NCBI RefSeq assembly: GCF_900112795.1
Contig: NZ_FONA01000029.1
Location: 1-32,780 of the forward strand
Length of the DNA stretch: 32,780 bases
Source: Thermophagus xiamenensis
Lineage (GTDB): Bacteria > Bacteroidota > Bacteroidia > Bacteroidales > Marinilabiliaceae
Reading direction: 5' to 3'
Part shown: in pieces, positions 7,901 through 15,816 of the stretch
How positions within the stretch are numbered: position 1 is the stretch's first letter
Layout of the letters: each line of letters opens with the position of its first letter
Program-made: the position numbers and the translations under genes
Notes under the pieces: generated by a model
Databases searched by the model: none
What the model saw: the letters and a program-made list of their open reading frames with translations, nothing else
What the model was told of the DNA's origin: nothing

Positions 7901-9130
7901 CTGGTCATTGAGGTTGTATTGTCCAAAGCCCATGCTCCTGACGCCAATTAGCAACCGGCCATCGGGTGTTTGGGTGAAGGCGGTCACCGATTGCGATATG
8001 GGGGCATCCGAAGATCCGTTGATGAATAAAGTATTGAATAGTTTTAATTTACTGTCAATTTTATTGATGCCACCACCTGATGTCCCTACCCATATTAATC
8101 CTGACGCATCACATAAAATGGTGAAAGCTTCATTGTGCGAAAGTGTTCGTCCGGTTGTTTCGGTACTGAATTTTAAATGAGAAGGGTTTGATTGGTTCGG
8201 GTTTTGAAATTGGTGTAAGCCTAAAGGTGTGCCTACCCAAAGGTTATTCTCTTTATCAAAGCATAAATCAAATATAATATTGGCAACATCTGATTCATTG
8301 TTGTTTTCTAATAAAATATGTTGATCTATTATTAACGAATCGTCCTGAAAAGAGAATTTGAATATGCCATTGCCCCATAATCCCAGCCAGTAATCATTGT
8401 CGCTACTCTGCACCATACTAATAGGTGAAAAATGGGTTATATCATAGGGTATTTCTTCCTTTGTCCATGATTTAAGAATGTTTCTGGAAGGATTTACCAC
8501 AGTAAGGGCGCCGCGCCAGGAACCTATCCATATATTTTCTTTGTGGTCCCGATAGATAAGTGTTATCCAGTCAGAGTTCATGCCTGTTTCCTTCCTGGAG
8601 ATATTGTAACTGGCAATAATTCCCTTTTGAGGGTCCATAACTTCTACTCCCGCACCTGAACTACCCAGCCATACGTGGTTTTTTTCATCTACAACCAAGG
8701 TATATATAAGGTTATAAGATAGCCTGAATGGTGCCACTGTTTGGGTATTGTAAAATGTAAACGTTTCATTCTGGAGGTCCAGGCGTGCCACACCTCTATC
8801 GGTGGCACACCATAAATATCCCAGTGAATCTTCATCAATATCGTTAAAAGTATTGGTAATAAGTCCACGATCATGGTGTCGCGATATGGAAAAGGTCTTG
8901 AGCTCATACCCGTCATACCGGATCAGTCCTTCCGTTGTACAAAACCAAATAAACCCCTGGGAATCCTGAAAAACTTTTCGAACATCATCCGAGGGAAGGC
9001 CCTTGTCACTGTTAATGATATCAATAATATAATTGCCCTGTGACGGGTCCGCCATCAGAACGAGATGATCAAGGGTTAAAATAAATGAAATTATTAACAA
9101 AATGTTAAATGTATGGCGATAAGATTTCAT
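4985..9130 (-). CDS. Hybrid two-component system sensor/regulator (HTCS)
   Basis: This 1381-residue one-protein two-component system senses a breakdown product in the periplasm and activates the PUL. Order: N-terminal membrane/signal segment (~8-27); Reg_prop beta-propeller repeats (~30-720; recurring LWVGT/IWIGS blades); Y_Y_Y domain (~745-810; GLEEGWRILNADMRTLNYANL); transmembrane helix (~815-838); HisKA with His877 in FANISHEFLTPLS; HATPase (GPGISYDR, GGFGIGLTLTKS); receiver domain with Asp1186 in LIISDVLMPAMNG; AraC-type HTH at the end (~1275-1375; LSISEVAFRCGFKDVSYF). All phosphorelay residues look intact and the length is normal. It is transcribed away from the GH30-SusCD operon across a 358-bp shared upstream region, the usual position of the local regulator. 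Confidence 0.96.
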   Translation of the reverse strand: MKSYRHTFNILLIISFILTLDHLVLMADPSQGNYIIDIINSDKGLPSDDVRKVFQDSQGFIWFCTTEGLIRYDGYELKTFSISRHHDRGLITNTFNDIDEDSLGYLWCATDRGVARLDLQNETFTFYNTQTVAPFRLSYNLIYTLVVDEKNHVWLGSSGAGVEVMDPQKGIIASYNISRKETGMNSDWITLIYRDHKENIWIGSWRGALTVVNPSRNILKSWTKEEIPYDITHFSPISMVQSSDNDYWLGLWGNGIFKFSFQDDSLIIDQHILLENNNESDVANIIFDLCFDKENNLWVGTPLGLHQFQNPNQSNPSHLKFSTETTGRTLSHNEAFTILCDASGLIWVGTSGGGINKIDSKLKLFNTLFINGSSDAPISQSVTAFTQTPDGRLLIGVRSMGFGQYNLNDQSFTRFSQLPEFNQLPSDLNTVNCFLWDSKGYLWLGTRYMGLIKVNPQTGEHLIINKNIPQYSFPSREIYDLQEDSLGFIWVGTENGLYKIVPGEPANFRNFFIIRYATEEDNETSLSSNRISKILIDHNGHLWVATFDGGLNWSSSDIKNHYPLLFQRFQAAQKERNGLITDHILTLFEDAKQNIWIGSGGGGLFKWTPANQRFLSYAPYVSGDIIYAIKQDNDNNLWIGTNRGLTRMAITSDSIRSNYFLKENGLQGNIFNKGAAFKDNRGNLCFGGNHGFNYFNPEDIDPNSFIPPVVITEVKVMNVPVSGITTPDRPLILNHLKNSFSVTFAALSYSQPENNKYAVRLEGLEEGWRILNADMRTLNYANLKPGDYTLKIKGSNSQGHWNPKPEQLFIKVKPAPYKTWWAFSFYALIFGSFILLIFLMERKNQKVKHALEMEHLERQKSDKLNKFKQSLFANISHEFLTPLSILSFLIEDWKQARTSPLKKDLILAQRNIHRLNKLNRQFLYYSKAEVEKLPLSVSAGNLKLFTQNICDNFIPLARKNQIEFHCEISCPETNLWFDQEKLDIILYNILSNAFKFTPGEGTIRLSLILKKTENKTLACFEIKDTGPGISYDRQKQIFNRYQSVNNTPEQPGGFGIGLTLTKSMVEAHKGFIKLTSKPGEGTTVAFSIPVNKKAFGKNEITEISTQKEPDYFMEPDEVEEETLLRIKNLQKTFDNKPEILIVEDNADLRKILKGSLESYFTVMEAPNGLIGYETAVNKKPNLIISDVLMPAMNGLEMCRKIKKNKTTSHISVILLTAKISEEERAQGYRAQADSYITKPFSLNTLLARIEALLAKQQRTLSLKANPNNNQTNNQNDFLTRARKIIDQNLSNPDFSVKMLAEELSISQSMLYRKTSELLNINPNTFIRKMKMMKARELLEENTLSISEVAFRCGFKDVSYFGTSFKKEFGMTPSQYQKKHLG

Positions 9131-9291
9131 GCTTTTGGGATCTTTTGCGATGTGGGCTTAACAGGGTTATTGATTGAACGTCGGTCTTGCTTGTTTTATC
9201 CAACTTTTTCAGGTTCTTTCTTCCCCGCTTTTTACACAATTTATAGGTGTTGGTTTACGCTAATAAACAGTTTTTGTCTTTGTAAATTATT

Positions 9292-9299
9292 CAAATGTA
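9292..9299 (-). promoter_or_regulatory. Candidate -7 element for the HTCS gene
   Basis: On the minus strand these bases read TACATTTG, matching the Bacteroides -7 consensus TAnnTTTG. A T-rich -33-like stretch (TTTTC) lies upstream but at a spacing shorter than ideal. The leader would be about 150-160 bases. The match could be chance in AT-rich DNA. Confidence 0.35.
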
Positions 9300-9310
9300 C
9301 GAAAAATTAT

Positions 9311-9430
9311 GAATGAAAACTCGACTATAGATATAATGGTAAGTAAATCAGGTGAATAAAAAACATTTAAATGTCTTTATAAAGAATAAAGTGAATAAAA
9401 AACAAAGACAAATGAATGAAAAACAAAGGA
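9311..9430 (+). promoter_or_regulatory. Four same-strand GAATRAAAAAC repeats, candidate HTCS operators
   Basis: Copies: GAATGAAAAC (9311-9320), GAATAAAAAAC (9354-9364), GAATAAAAAAC (9393-9403), GAATGAAAAAC (9414-9424). The last two also share a following AAAG(A/G). Starts are 43, 39 and 21 bases apart, the last being two helical turns. They lie 60-180 bases before the GH30 start. AraC-type HTCS regulators commonly use direct repeats near the first PUL promoter, so these are reasonable binding-site candidates. Confidence 0.45.
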
Positions 9431-9488
9431 CCTGTGCGTATAGATTAACTTATTTTGATGGTGATGATCAAATTTTAACATAAATAGT

Positions 9489-11087
9489 ATGCGAGGCACA
9501 ACATTTATTATTGCTGTGTTGATTTGTATATCAGCATCGGTTTTTGGACAAAAAGGAAAATTAATCTCTTTTAATATTGAACCGGAACGCGAATTTCAGG
9601 TTATACATTCATTTGGGGCATCAGATGCCTGGCGATGCCAGTTTATAGGTTTAAATTGGCCGGAAGCCAAGAAACAGCAGATGGCCCGGTGGTTATTTAG
9701 TAAAGAACTGGATAAAAAGGGTAACCCTTTGGGAATAGGACTATCGATGTGGCGATTTTACCTTGGGGCCGGGAGTATGGAACAAGGCGACAGCAGCGGA
9801 ATTGTAAATCCCTGGCGCCGGGCTGAATGTTTTTTGACCGCTGACGGCACTTACGACTGGAGTAAACATGCGGGTCAGCAGTGGTTTCTTAAACAGGCTC
9901 TTAAATATGGTGTGGAAAACACCATGGCTTTTTCCATCTCAGCCCCTGTTTTTTATACCGTAAACGGAAAAGCTTTTTCTCCAGGGGAAGGGCGTACCAC
10001 CCTAAATGTTCGGGATGATTATTTGGACGATTATGCACGCTTTTTGGTCGATGTGTGCCAATATTTTGAGCAAGAAGGTCTTGGCTTCGATTATTTAAGT
10101 CCGTTTAATGAACCTCAATGGAGTTGGGACAACCCCACCCAGGAAGGAACACCGGCCACCAATGAAGATCTGTTTTTATTTACTCACCTGCTCAATCATG
10201 AAATGCAAAAACGTGGTTTAAAAACCCAGTTGGCCTTGGGTGAAGCTGCCGAATATCAGTTTCTTTATCAAAAATCAAATAAACATCTGGGGGCATCGGA
10301 GCAGTTTTATGATTTTCTATCCCCTGAAAGCCCTTATTATGTAGGAAAATATAGTCATGTGGCACCCCTGTTTTCTGCGCATAGTTATTTTACCACCTGG
10401 CCAGTTGAAAAATTGATTGATGTTAGGAAAAAAGTTAGAGAAAGCCTGGATAAAATAAATCCCGCATTCGATTTTTGGCAAAGTGAGTTTTGCATCCTTG
10501 AGAAAAACGACGATATAAAAGGTGGACATGGTCGTGACCTGGGTATGGGTACCGCTCTCTATGTGGCTCGTGTCATCCATTATGATTTAACGCTTGCTAA
10601 TGCTACTTCATGGCAATGGTGGACTGCCATTACACAATGTAATTACAAAGATGGTCTTATCTATATTGATAATGGCAATGATGGTATCCCATCACAAAAT
10701 CATCCCGATAATGAAAAATTAAAATACGATGGGCACTTCCATGATTCCAAATTATTATGGGCTTTAGGTAACTATTCCCGGTTTGTTCGACCAGGTATGG
10801 TCAGAGTTAATGTGCTGCTGGATGACGGTAATGATCTGTACCAGCAGGCGCGTTCTCTTATGGTGTCGGCCTATAAAAACAATATTGCTGATGAAATCGT
10901 GGTGGTTGCCGTGAATTATTCCGATGATGTATATGATGTTAATATTAATAACTCAGAACGTTACGAAAAAGATGTAAAGACTTACATCACTTCCGAAACG
11001 CATGACCTGGCATTCTTTAGAGAAAAGATTGATAATTTGAAAATCGCTCCGAGAAGCGTGAAAACTATCATTCTGAAAATACGTTAA
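9489..11087 (+). CDS. GH30 glycoside hydrolase, endo-beta-1,6-galactanase-like, soluble periplasmic
   Basis: A 532-residue secreted enzyme with a type I signal peptide (cleavage near SVFGQ, ~20) and no lipobox. A clan A (beta/alpha)8 barrel of family GH30 is indicated by the start motif HSFGASDAWR, the acid/base motif SPFNEPQW with Glu208, and the nucleophile motif FWQSEFCIL with Glu333. These two glutamates on strands 4 and 7 mark the retaining mechanism. A beta-sandwich typical of GH30 closes the protein (~440-532). The pattern resembles O-glycosyl hydrolases annotated as endo-beta-1,6-galactanases, but beta-1,6-glucanase or another specificity is possible. It is the first gene of the rightward operon, 47 bp before the SGBP gene. 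It has a lipoprotein paralogue at 20171-21808 with near-identical motifs. Confidence 0.9.
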   Translation: MRGTTFIIAVLICISASVFGQKGKLISFNIEPEREFQVIHSFGASDAWRCQFIGLNWPEAKKQQMARWLFSKELDKKGNPLGIGLSMWRFYLGAGSMEQGDSSGIVNPWRRAECFLTADGTYDWSKHAGQQWFLKQALKYGVENTMAFSISAPVFYTVNGKAFSPGEGRTTLNVRDDYLDDYARFLVDVCQYFEQEGLGFDYLSPFNEPQWSWDNPTQEGTPATNEDLFLFTHLLNHEMQKRGLKTQLALGEAAEYQFLYQKSNKHLGASEQFYDFLSPESPYYVGKYSHVAPLFSAHSYFTTWPVEKLIDVRKKVRESLDKINPAFDFWQSEFCILEKNDDIKGGHGRDLGMGTALYVARVIHYDLTLANATSWQWWTAITQCNYKDGLIYIDNGNDGIPSQNHPDNEKLKYDGHFHDSKLLWALGNYSRFVRPGMVRVNVLLDDGNDLYQQARSLMVSAYKNNIADEIVVVAVNYSDDVYDVNINNSERYEKDVKTYITSETHDLAFFREKIDNLKIAPRSVKTIILKIR

Positions 11088-11134
11088 GACTAATTTTTAA
11101 ATAATCGATATAAAATAAATTTAAACATGGGTTT

Positions 11135-12574
11135 ATGAAGAAAAATGTATTTAGTTGTTTAATGGTGGCATCCATCATCTTTTTCAATTTATTATGGGGA
11201 TGTGATGATGATGATGGCCAATCGTGGAGCGTGGATAGCGATCCGGTTTTTCAGTTAGCTTCAGCAGAAATTCATACAGAGCAAGGTCGAACCATTCGGA
11301 TAGAGGGTGTGGCATCTGATGAAGTAGGCGTAAAAAAAATCAATTTGAAAATTGATGACTGGTATCTGGACCGGGACATCCAGATTTCAACCAATGATTC
11401 GTTGGTTAAAGAGTATGACCTTTGGTATGACTTTGAAGTGCCTGAGGATGCTGCTACCCGGGAATACACCATTCAGATTACCGTTTATAACATGGGCGAT
11501 CGGTCGGTTAGTGAAACCGTGAGTGTTTATATGGATGGTGATTTTGTGTCTCCTGTGCTTGACCTGCAAAATCCGGTCGATGGATTAACCCTGGCACCTG
11601 AAGGCGAGATTCCTGTTGAAATTTATGCCCTTCTGAGTGATTCGCGTCAGCTCGGCTATTTTGTGGCCAAAGAGAGCTCTATCAATTTCTATGATAGTAT
11701 TTCCTTTATGGGTACCGGTGCGTTGAGTTATGAGTACCAATATACGGCAACGCTTCCGGCTGAAGTGGGTGAATACCATTTTGAGTTTCTTTTGGCCGAC
11801 AGCGCCGGGAATGTGGTTTCCGAAACTCGTTTGGTAAATGCATCCTTCGATTTTGAAAAGATGTATCTTGCCGATGTTGATACTGAGGAAGCCTTGACTT
11901 CCGACCTTTTTGGTGTGCCAATGGTGATTACCAAAACTGCACCCTATAACTTTGAAGCTCAATATTATTCTGAGGGTCCTGGTACCGAGATTCGTTTCAT
12001 TCCTCAAACAACCAGTTTTTCACCCCACTGTTATGGTGTTGATCCGGACAATCCTGATAAACTGATTAATGATCCGGAAACCGCTTTACCTATTGTATTG
12101 GATGGTAAAGGTTATTATCGTATCACGCTTGATTTGGAAAATCTTACCTACGAAGTAGAGTCATACGTTCCGGATGATTGGTATTTTGAACCTAAAATGG
12201 AATATCCCGATGATGAAACCTATATCGAGACAGAGTATGTTGGTAACCTGGGAATTGTAGGTAAAGGCTTCCCGGAATATCCTGATCAAAACTGGGCTAC
12301 CTGGGCTGCTATTGAATTTGAGCGTGACCCTGAAAATAATTACAGGTTTTATAAAACCCTGGATATGGAAGGTGACGTGGAATTTATATTCCAACCCGAA
12401 CATCCATGGGGCTGGTGGCCTGAACCTTTCTGGCGTTTCGACAGTAAAGAAAATCCCGAAAAAACAGTCTTGAAAGGTGGAGATAATGTTGCTTTAACGG
12501 TTCCCGTACGGACAACGTATAAAGTCACTTTTGACAGTCACCTTAACAGGGCTAAAGTAGTACCGGTAGAGTAA
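11135..12574 (+). CDS. SusE/SusF-like surface glycan-binding lipoprotein (putative)
   Basis: A 479-residue lipoprotein: lipobox LWGC (Cys23) followed by DDDDGQ, the acidic tag expected for surface export. Residues ~40-230 look like two Ig-like domains (SAEIHTEQGRTIRIEGVASDEVGV; GEIPVEIYALLSDSRQLGYF). The remainder has SusE/SusF-like features, with repeats of the type YYRITLDLENLTYEVE and YKVTFDSHLNRAKV, and aromatic clusters (EHPWGWWPEPFWRF) that could stack on sugars. No catalytic motif is visible. It lies between the GH30 and SusC genes, which fits a surface glycan-binding protein working with the SusCD complex. I infer the role from position, tag and strand repeats rather than from a confident family match. 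Confidence 0.75.
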   Translation: MKKNVFSCLMVASIIFFNLLWGCDDDDGQSWSVDSDPVFQLASAEIHTEQGRTIRIEGVASDEVGVKKINLKIDDWYLDRDIQISTNDSLVKEYDLWYDFEVPEDAATREYTIQITVYNMGDRSVSETVSVYMDGDFVSPVLDLQNPVDGLTLAPEGEIPVEIYALLSDSRQLGYFVAKESSINFYDSISFMGTGALSYEYQYTATLPAEVGEYHFEFLLADSAGNVVSETRLVNASFDFEKMYLADVDTEEALTSDLFGVPMVITKTAPYNFEAQYYSEGPGTEIRFIPQTTSFSPHCYGVDPDNPDKLINDPETALPIVLDGKGYYRITLDLENLTYEVESYVPDDWYFEPKMEYPDDETYIETEYVGNLGIVGKGFPEYPDQNWATWAAIEFERDPENNYRFYKTLDMEGDVEFIFQPEHPWGWWPEPFWRFDSKENPEKTVLKGGDNVALTVPVRTTYKVTFDSHLNRAKVVPVE

Positions 12575-12715
12575 ATTTTTTTCCCCAGGAATCTTTCTTT
12601 GAATTCCGGGATGAATTTTAAGGTTTAACTGATTGCGAGAGATTGATGTGTTTTTTATAATAGAATTTTGCCAGGATGGACATCACTCGCAGAACATAAA
12701 ATAAAATTGAATATT
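12575..12715. other. Spacer between SGBP and SusC genes
   Basis: 141 bases without a gene. A weak hairpin is possible at about 12586-12609 (CAGGAATC with GAATTCCGG). It is preceded, not followed, by a T-tract, so it is not a convincing rightward terminator. The ATG-initiated SusC frame starts at 12716. Confidence 0.4.
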
Positions 12716-15700
12716 ATGAGTAAATATATAATTAAGTCAATTTGGCTTTTAGCAATATTTTTCTGTTTCTCAGTCTCAATGCTGGGTCAGGAACGAATAA
12801 TTAAAGGGGTAGTGGTCGATTCTAACGGTGAACCACTTCCAGGAGTATCCATAGCCATTAAAGGAACTACTACCGGCACAATTACTGATGTGGATGGTAA
12901 TTTTATGGTGGAAGTCGAGCCTTCAGATGTGCTTCAATTTAGCTTTATCGGATTCAATAACTTGGAAGTACCTGTTGAGGGTAATACTTTCTTGAATATC
13001 GTTATGGAAGAATCTCTGGTAGCCTTGGACGAGGTGGTAGCTATCGGATATGGTCGGGCAAAAAAGAGTGACCTGACCAGTTCCATTACTTCAGTAAAAG
13101 GGGAAGAGATGAAAACCATGAGTGTGGGTAACCCCGTTGAAGCATTGCAAGGAAAGGCACCAGGGGTACAGGTGGTTGCCGGAAGCGGGCATCCCGGAGC
13201 TTCCCCAAAAGTGTTGATTCGAGGCTTTACCTCGCTGAATCTTTCTACCGACCCCCTCTATGTGGTAGACGGTGTTCCTATGGGAACAAACCTTAATTTT
13301 TTAAACACTAATGAAATCGAAAGCATTGAAGTGCTTAAAGATGCTTCCGCATCAGCCATCTATGGTAGCCGCGCTTCCAACGGGGTGGTTCTGATTACTA
13401 CCAAGAGAGGAGAAAAAGGGAAAACTCAGTTTTCAGCCGACTTATCGTATGGTTTTCAGGTTTTTGAAAAACCTTACGATATGGCTAACGCCACCGAATA
13501 TGCAGAAATTATGAATCAGTCACTTCAAAATGCCGGACTGGACGAACGTTTCCCAGATCCTGCCAGCCTCGGCGAAGGAACTGACTGGTGGGGCGAAGGT
13601 GTGAATAAAGTGTCACCGCAACGCAACTTCAGCTTCCAGGCTTCCGGAGGAAATGAGAAACACCGGTTTGCTGTCAGCCTTAATTATTACGATCAGGAAT
13701 CATTTTATAACTCGGGAAACTGGCAGAAATTTACAGCCCGTCTGAGTTCCGATTGGGAATTTGCCGACTGGATCTCTGCCGGGGTCATGGTAAATCCCCG
13801 TCGCGAAGCCTGGGATGATACCCCTAACTGGTATCAGGATTATTTGTTGATTGATCCCATAACACCTATATATCGTCCTGTAGAAGAGCAGGCAGGACTG
13901 AATGAATATAGTATTTACCAGAGATCCTATTATACTTATGTATGGAATCCCATAGCTCGGGATGCCCGTCAGTTTGATGAAGGCGGTTACTACGCTTTGG
14001 CTGCCAATGCTTATGCCGAAATAAAGCCGGTAAAAGATTTGGTGTTCAGAACTCAGATTAGTGGCGACTATAAATTCTCACACGACGACGATTTCGAGCC
14101 CGATTTCGTAATTGATGGAGCGCATGAGAAAAATGAGATAAATTATGTTTATCGAAGCCATGACTTTAATTCTTATTGGAATTGGACCAATACTCTTACT
14201 TATTCGATTGAAACCGATGGTCATAATGCATCAATAATGGGAGGTGCCACCCTTGAAAAATGGGGGTATAGATATATTAACGGCACCAAAGACGGAATTC
14301 CCAATAACAGCGATCCCTTACGTGAACTGGATGCTGCCACCGAAAATCCAGAGGTGAACGGAAATTCGTCAAGCACCTCTATTGAGTCGTTTCTGGGCCG
14401 TATTAGCTACAATTATTTAAACCGTTATTATGTGACGGCCACCTACAGGGTTGACGGATCATCCAAATTTCTCGATAATAATAAATGGGCAGCCTTTCCC
14501 TCGGTTTCTGTGGCATGGCGTATTTCTGATGAAGATTTTATGAGTGGCGTTGATTTTATTGACGACTGGAAATTACGTGCCGGTTGGGGACGCCTGGGTA
14601 ACCAGAATCTTCCTTCCAATGTTTATACATCGAGCATCGGTCAGGATTATTATGTTTTTGGTCCGGGAGAAGGTTCTTTAGTGAATACCACCTATCCCTC
14701 GAGCATGAAAAATGAGGATATCAAATGGGAGACTGTGGAGGATATTAACCTTGGTACCGATTTCACATTATTCCGTAACCATATTGATGGTTCGTTGGAA
14801 TATTACCAAAAGAAGACCAAAGACATGATCTTCCAGCTTCCGTATCCCAACTACAGCGGATATCCCGACGATGCCAAAATTTGGTCCAATGTGGGATCCA
14901 TGAAATCCCAGGGAATGGAGATGGCTTTAAATTATCATAACCATGCTGGTCGGTTGAAATATGATGTGGGGGTTACCTTTACAACGGTAGCCGTCGAAGC
15001 TACTGACCTGCCCGATATTACCCCGGTTGTATATGGTGATAATGAATATACGCGAACTGTTGAAGGTGATGAACCTGGCTATTTTTATGGCTACAAGACA
15101 GATGGTATTTTCCAGAACCAATTCGAAATAAACGCCCATGCTAATGAACATGGAGCATTGTTGCAAGAATATGCGCAACCCGGCGATATACGGTTTGTTG
15201 ATGTGAATGGTGATGGGGAACTTAACGGGGAAGACCGTACCAAGATTGGAAGTCCCTGGCCCGACTTTACTGGGGGCGTCAATGTACGCCTGGCCTATGA
15301 CCGTTTTGACCTTGTGGCTAATGTGTATGCCAGTGTTGGCAACGACATCGTGAATTGGGTGAAAGGGGATCTCTACAATACCGAGAACTCCGATAATAAC
15401 GTCATTTCAGGGTTATTGGATAAAGCCTGGCATGGAGAAAATACCTCCAATGAATACCCCAGAGTGTCGCATACCGACCTGAATCAAAATTTCTCTCGTT
15501 TCAGTGACTTTTATGTGGAGGATGGTTCATTTGTGAGATTAAAAAATATTCAGTTGGGTTATTCTTTACCGCAACCGGTTTTGGAGCGTATCGGTCTGAC
15601 CAAATGCCGCTTTTATGTTTCCGGGCAAAATATCTTAACCATTACCGGTTATGATGGTGTAGAACCGGAAGTGTCCGGCGATAATGTTTTAAACTTTGGA

Positions 15701-15763
15701 TTTTCTGGATGGACTTATCCCGTTCTTCCAACTTACCTACTCGGAGTTAATATTACCTTCTGA
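12716..15763 (+). CDS. SusC-like TonB-dependent outer membrane glycan transporter
   Basis: A full-length SusC-family importer of 1015 residues from ATG 12716. An upstream in-frame ATG at 12668 would add 16 residues ahead of an otherwise standard signal peptide (MSKYIIKSIWLLAIFF...SMLGQ), so I prefer the later start. Order: signal peptide; carboxypeptidase-regulatory-like domain (IKGVVVDSNGEPLPGVSIAI); TonB-box region (LDEVVAIGYGRAKKSDLT); plug (VLIRGFTSLN, VLKDASASAIYGSRASNGV); 22-strand-type barrel ending in YLLGVNITF with terminal Phe. With the SusD 53 bp downstream it should form the TonB-energised oligosaccharide importer of this PUL. Unlike the chimeric copy at 1656, nothing is missing. 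Confidence 0.95.
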   Translation: MSKYIIKSIWLLAIFFCFSVSMLGQERIIKGVVVDSNGEPLPGVSIAIKGTTTGTITDVDGNFMVEVEPSDVLQFSFIGFNNLEVPVEGNTFLNIVMEESLVALDEVVAIGYGRAKKSDLTSSITSVKGEEMKTMSVGNPVEALQGKAPGVQVVAGSGHPGASPKVLIRGFTSLNLSTDPLYVVDGVPMGTNLNFLNTNEIESIEVLKDASASAIYGSRASNGVVLITTKRGEKGKTQFSADLSYGFQVFEKPYDMANATEYAEIMNQSLQNAGLDERFPDPASLGEGTDWWGEGVNKVSPQRNFSFQASGGNEKHRFAVSLNYYDQESFYNSGNWQKFTARLSSDWEFADWISAGVMVNPRREAWDDTPNWYQDYLLIDPITPIYRPVEEQAGLNEYSIYQRSYYTYVWNPIARDARQFDEGGYYALAANAYAEIKPVKDLVFRTQISGDYKFSHDDDFEPDFVIDGAHEKNEINYVYRSHDFNSYWNWTNTLTYSIETDGHNASIMGGATLEKWGYRYINGTKDGIPNNSDPLRELDAATENPEVNGNSSSTSIESFLGRISYNYLNRYYVTATYRVDGSSKFLDNNKWAAFPSVSVAWRISDEDFMSGVDFIDDWKLRAGWGRLGNQNLPSNVYTSSIGQDYYVFGPGEGSLVNTTYPSSMKNEDIKWETVEDINLGTDFTLFRNHIDGSLEYYQKKTKDMIFQLPYPNYSGYPDDAKIWSNVGSMKSQGMEMALNYHNHAGRLKYDVGVTFTTVAVEATDLPDITPVVYGDNEYTRTVEGDEPGYFYGYKTDGIFQNQFEINAHANEHGALLQEYAQPGDIRFVDVNGDGELNGEDRTKIGSPWPDFTGGVNVRLAYDRFDLVANVYASVGNDIVNWVKGDLYNTENSDNNVISGLLDKAWHGENTSNEYPRVSHTDLNQNFSRFSDFYVEDGSFVRLKNIQLGYSLPQPVLERIGLTKCRFYVSGQNILTITGYDGVEPEVSGDNVLNFGFSGWTYPVLPTYLLGVNITF

Positions 15764-15816
15764 CGAGATTGTGAAAGATAGTCAGATTATAATGTAACGG
15801 TACAAAAACAATAATT

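Larger units (their letters stand above)
9131..9488. promoter_or_regulatory. Divergent regulatory region between HTCS and GH30 operon
   Basis: These 358 bases carry no gene. They should hold the promoters of both the leftward HTCS and the rightward degradation operon. The half nearest the GH30 gene is very A-rich and holds the repeated motif annotated separately. The half nearest the HTCS would be its ~160-base leader. Confidence 0.7.

Noticed and set aside
7744-8180. Overlapping ORFs on both strands within the HTCS propeller
   Set aside because: Shadows of the regulator gene, whose domains are continuous across the region.
12668-12715. Earlier SusC start at ATG 12668
   Set aside because: It would place 16 odd residues ahead of a complete signal peptide beginning at 12716.
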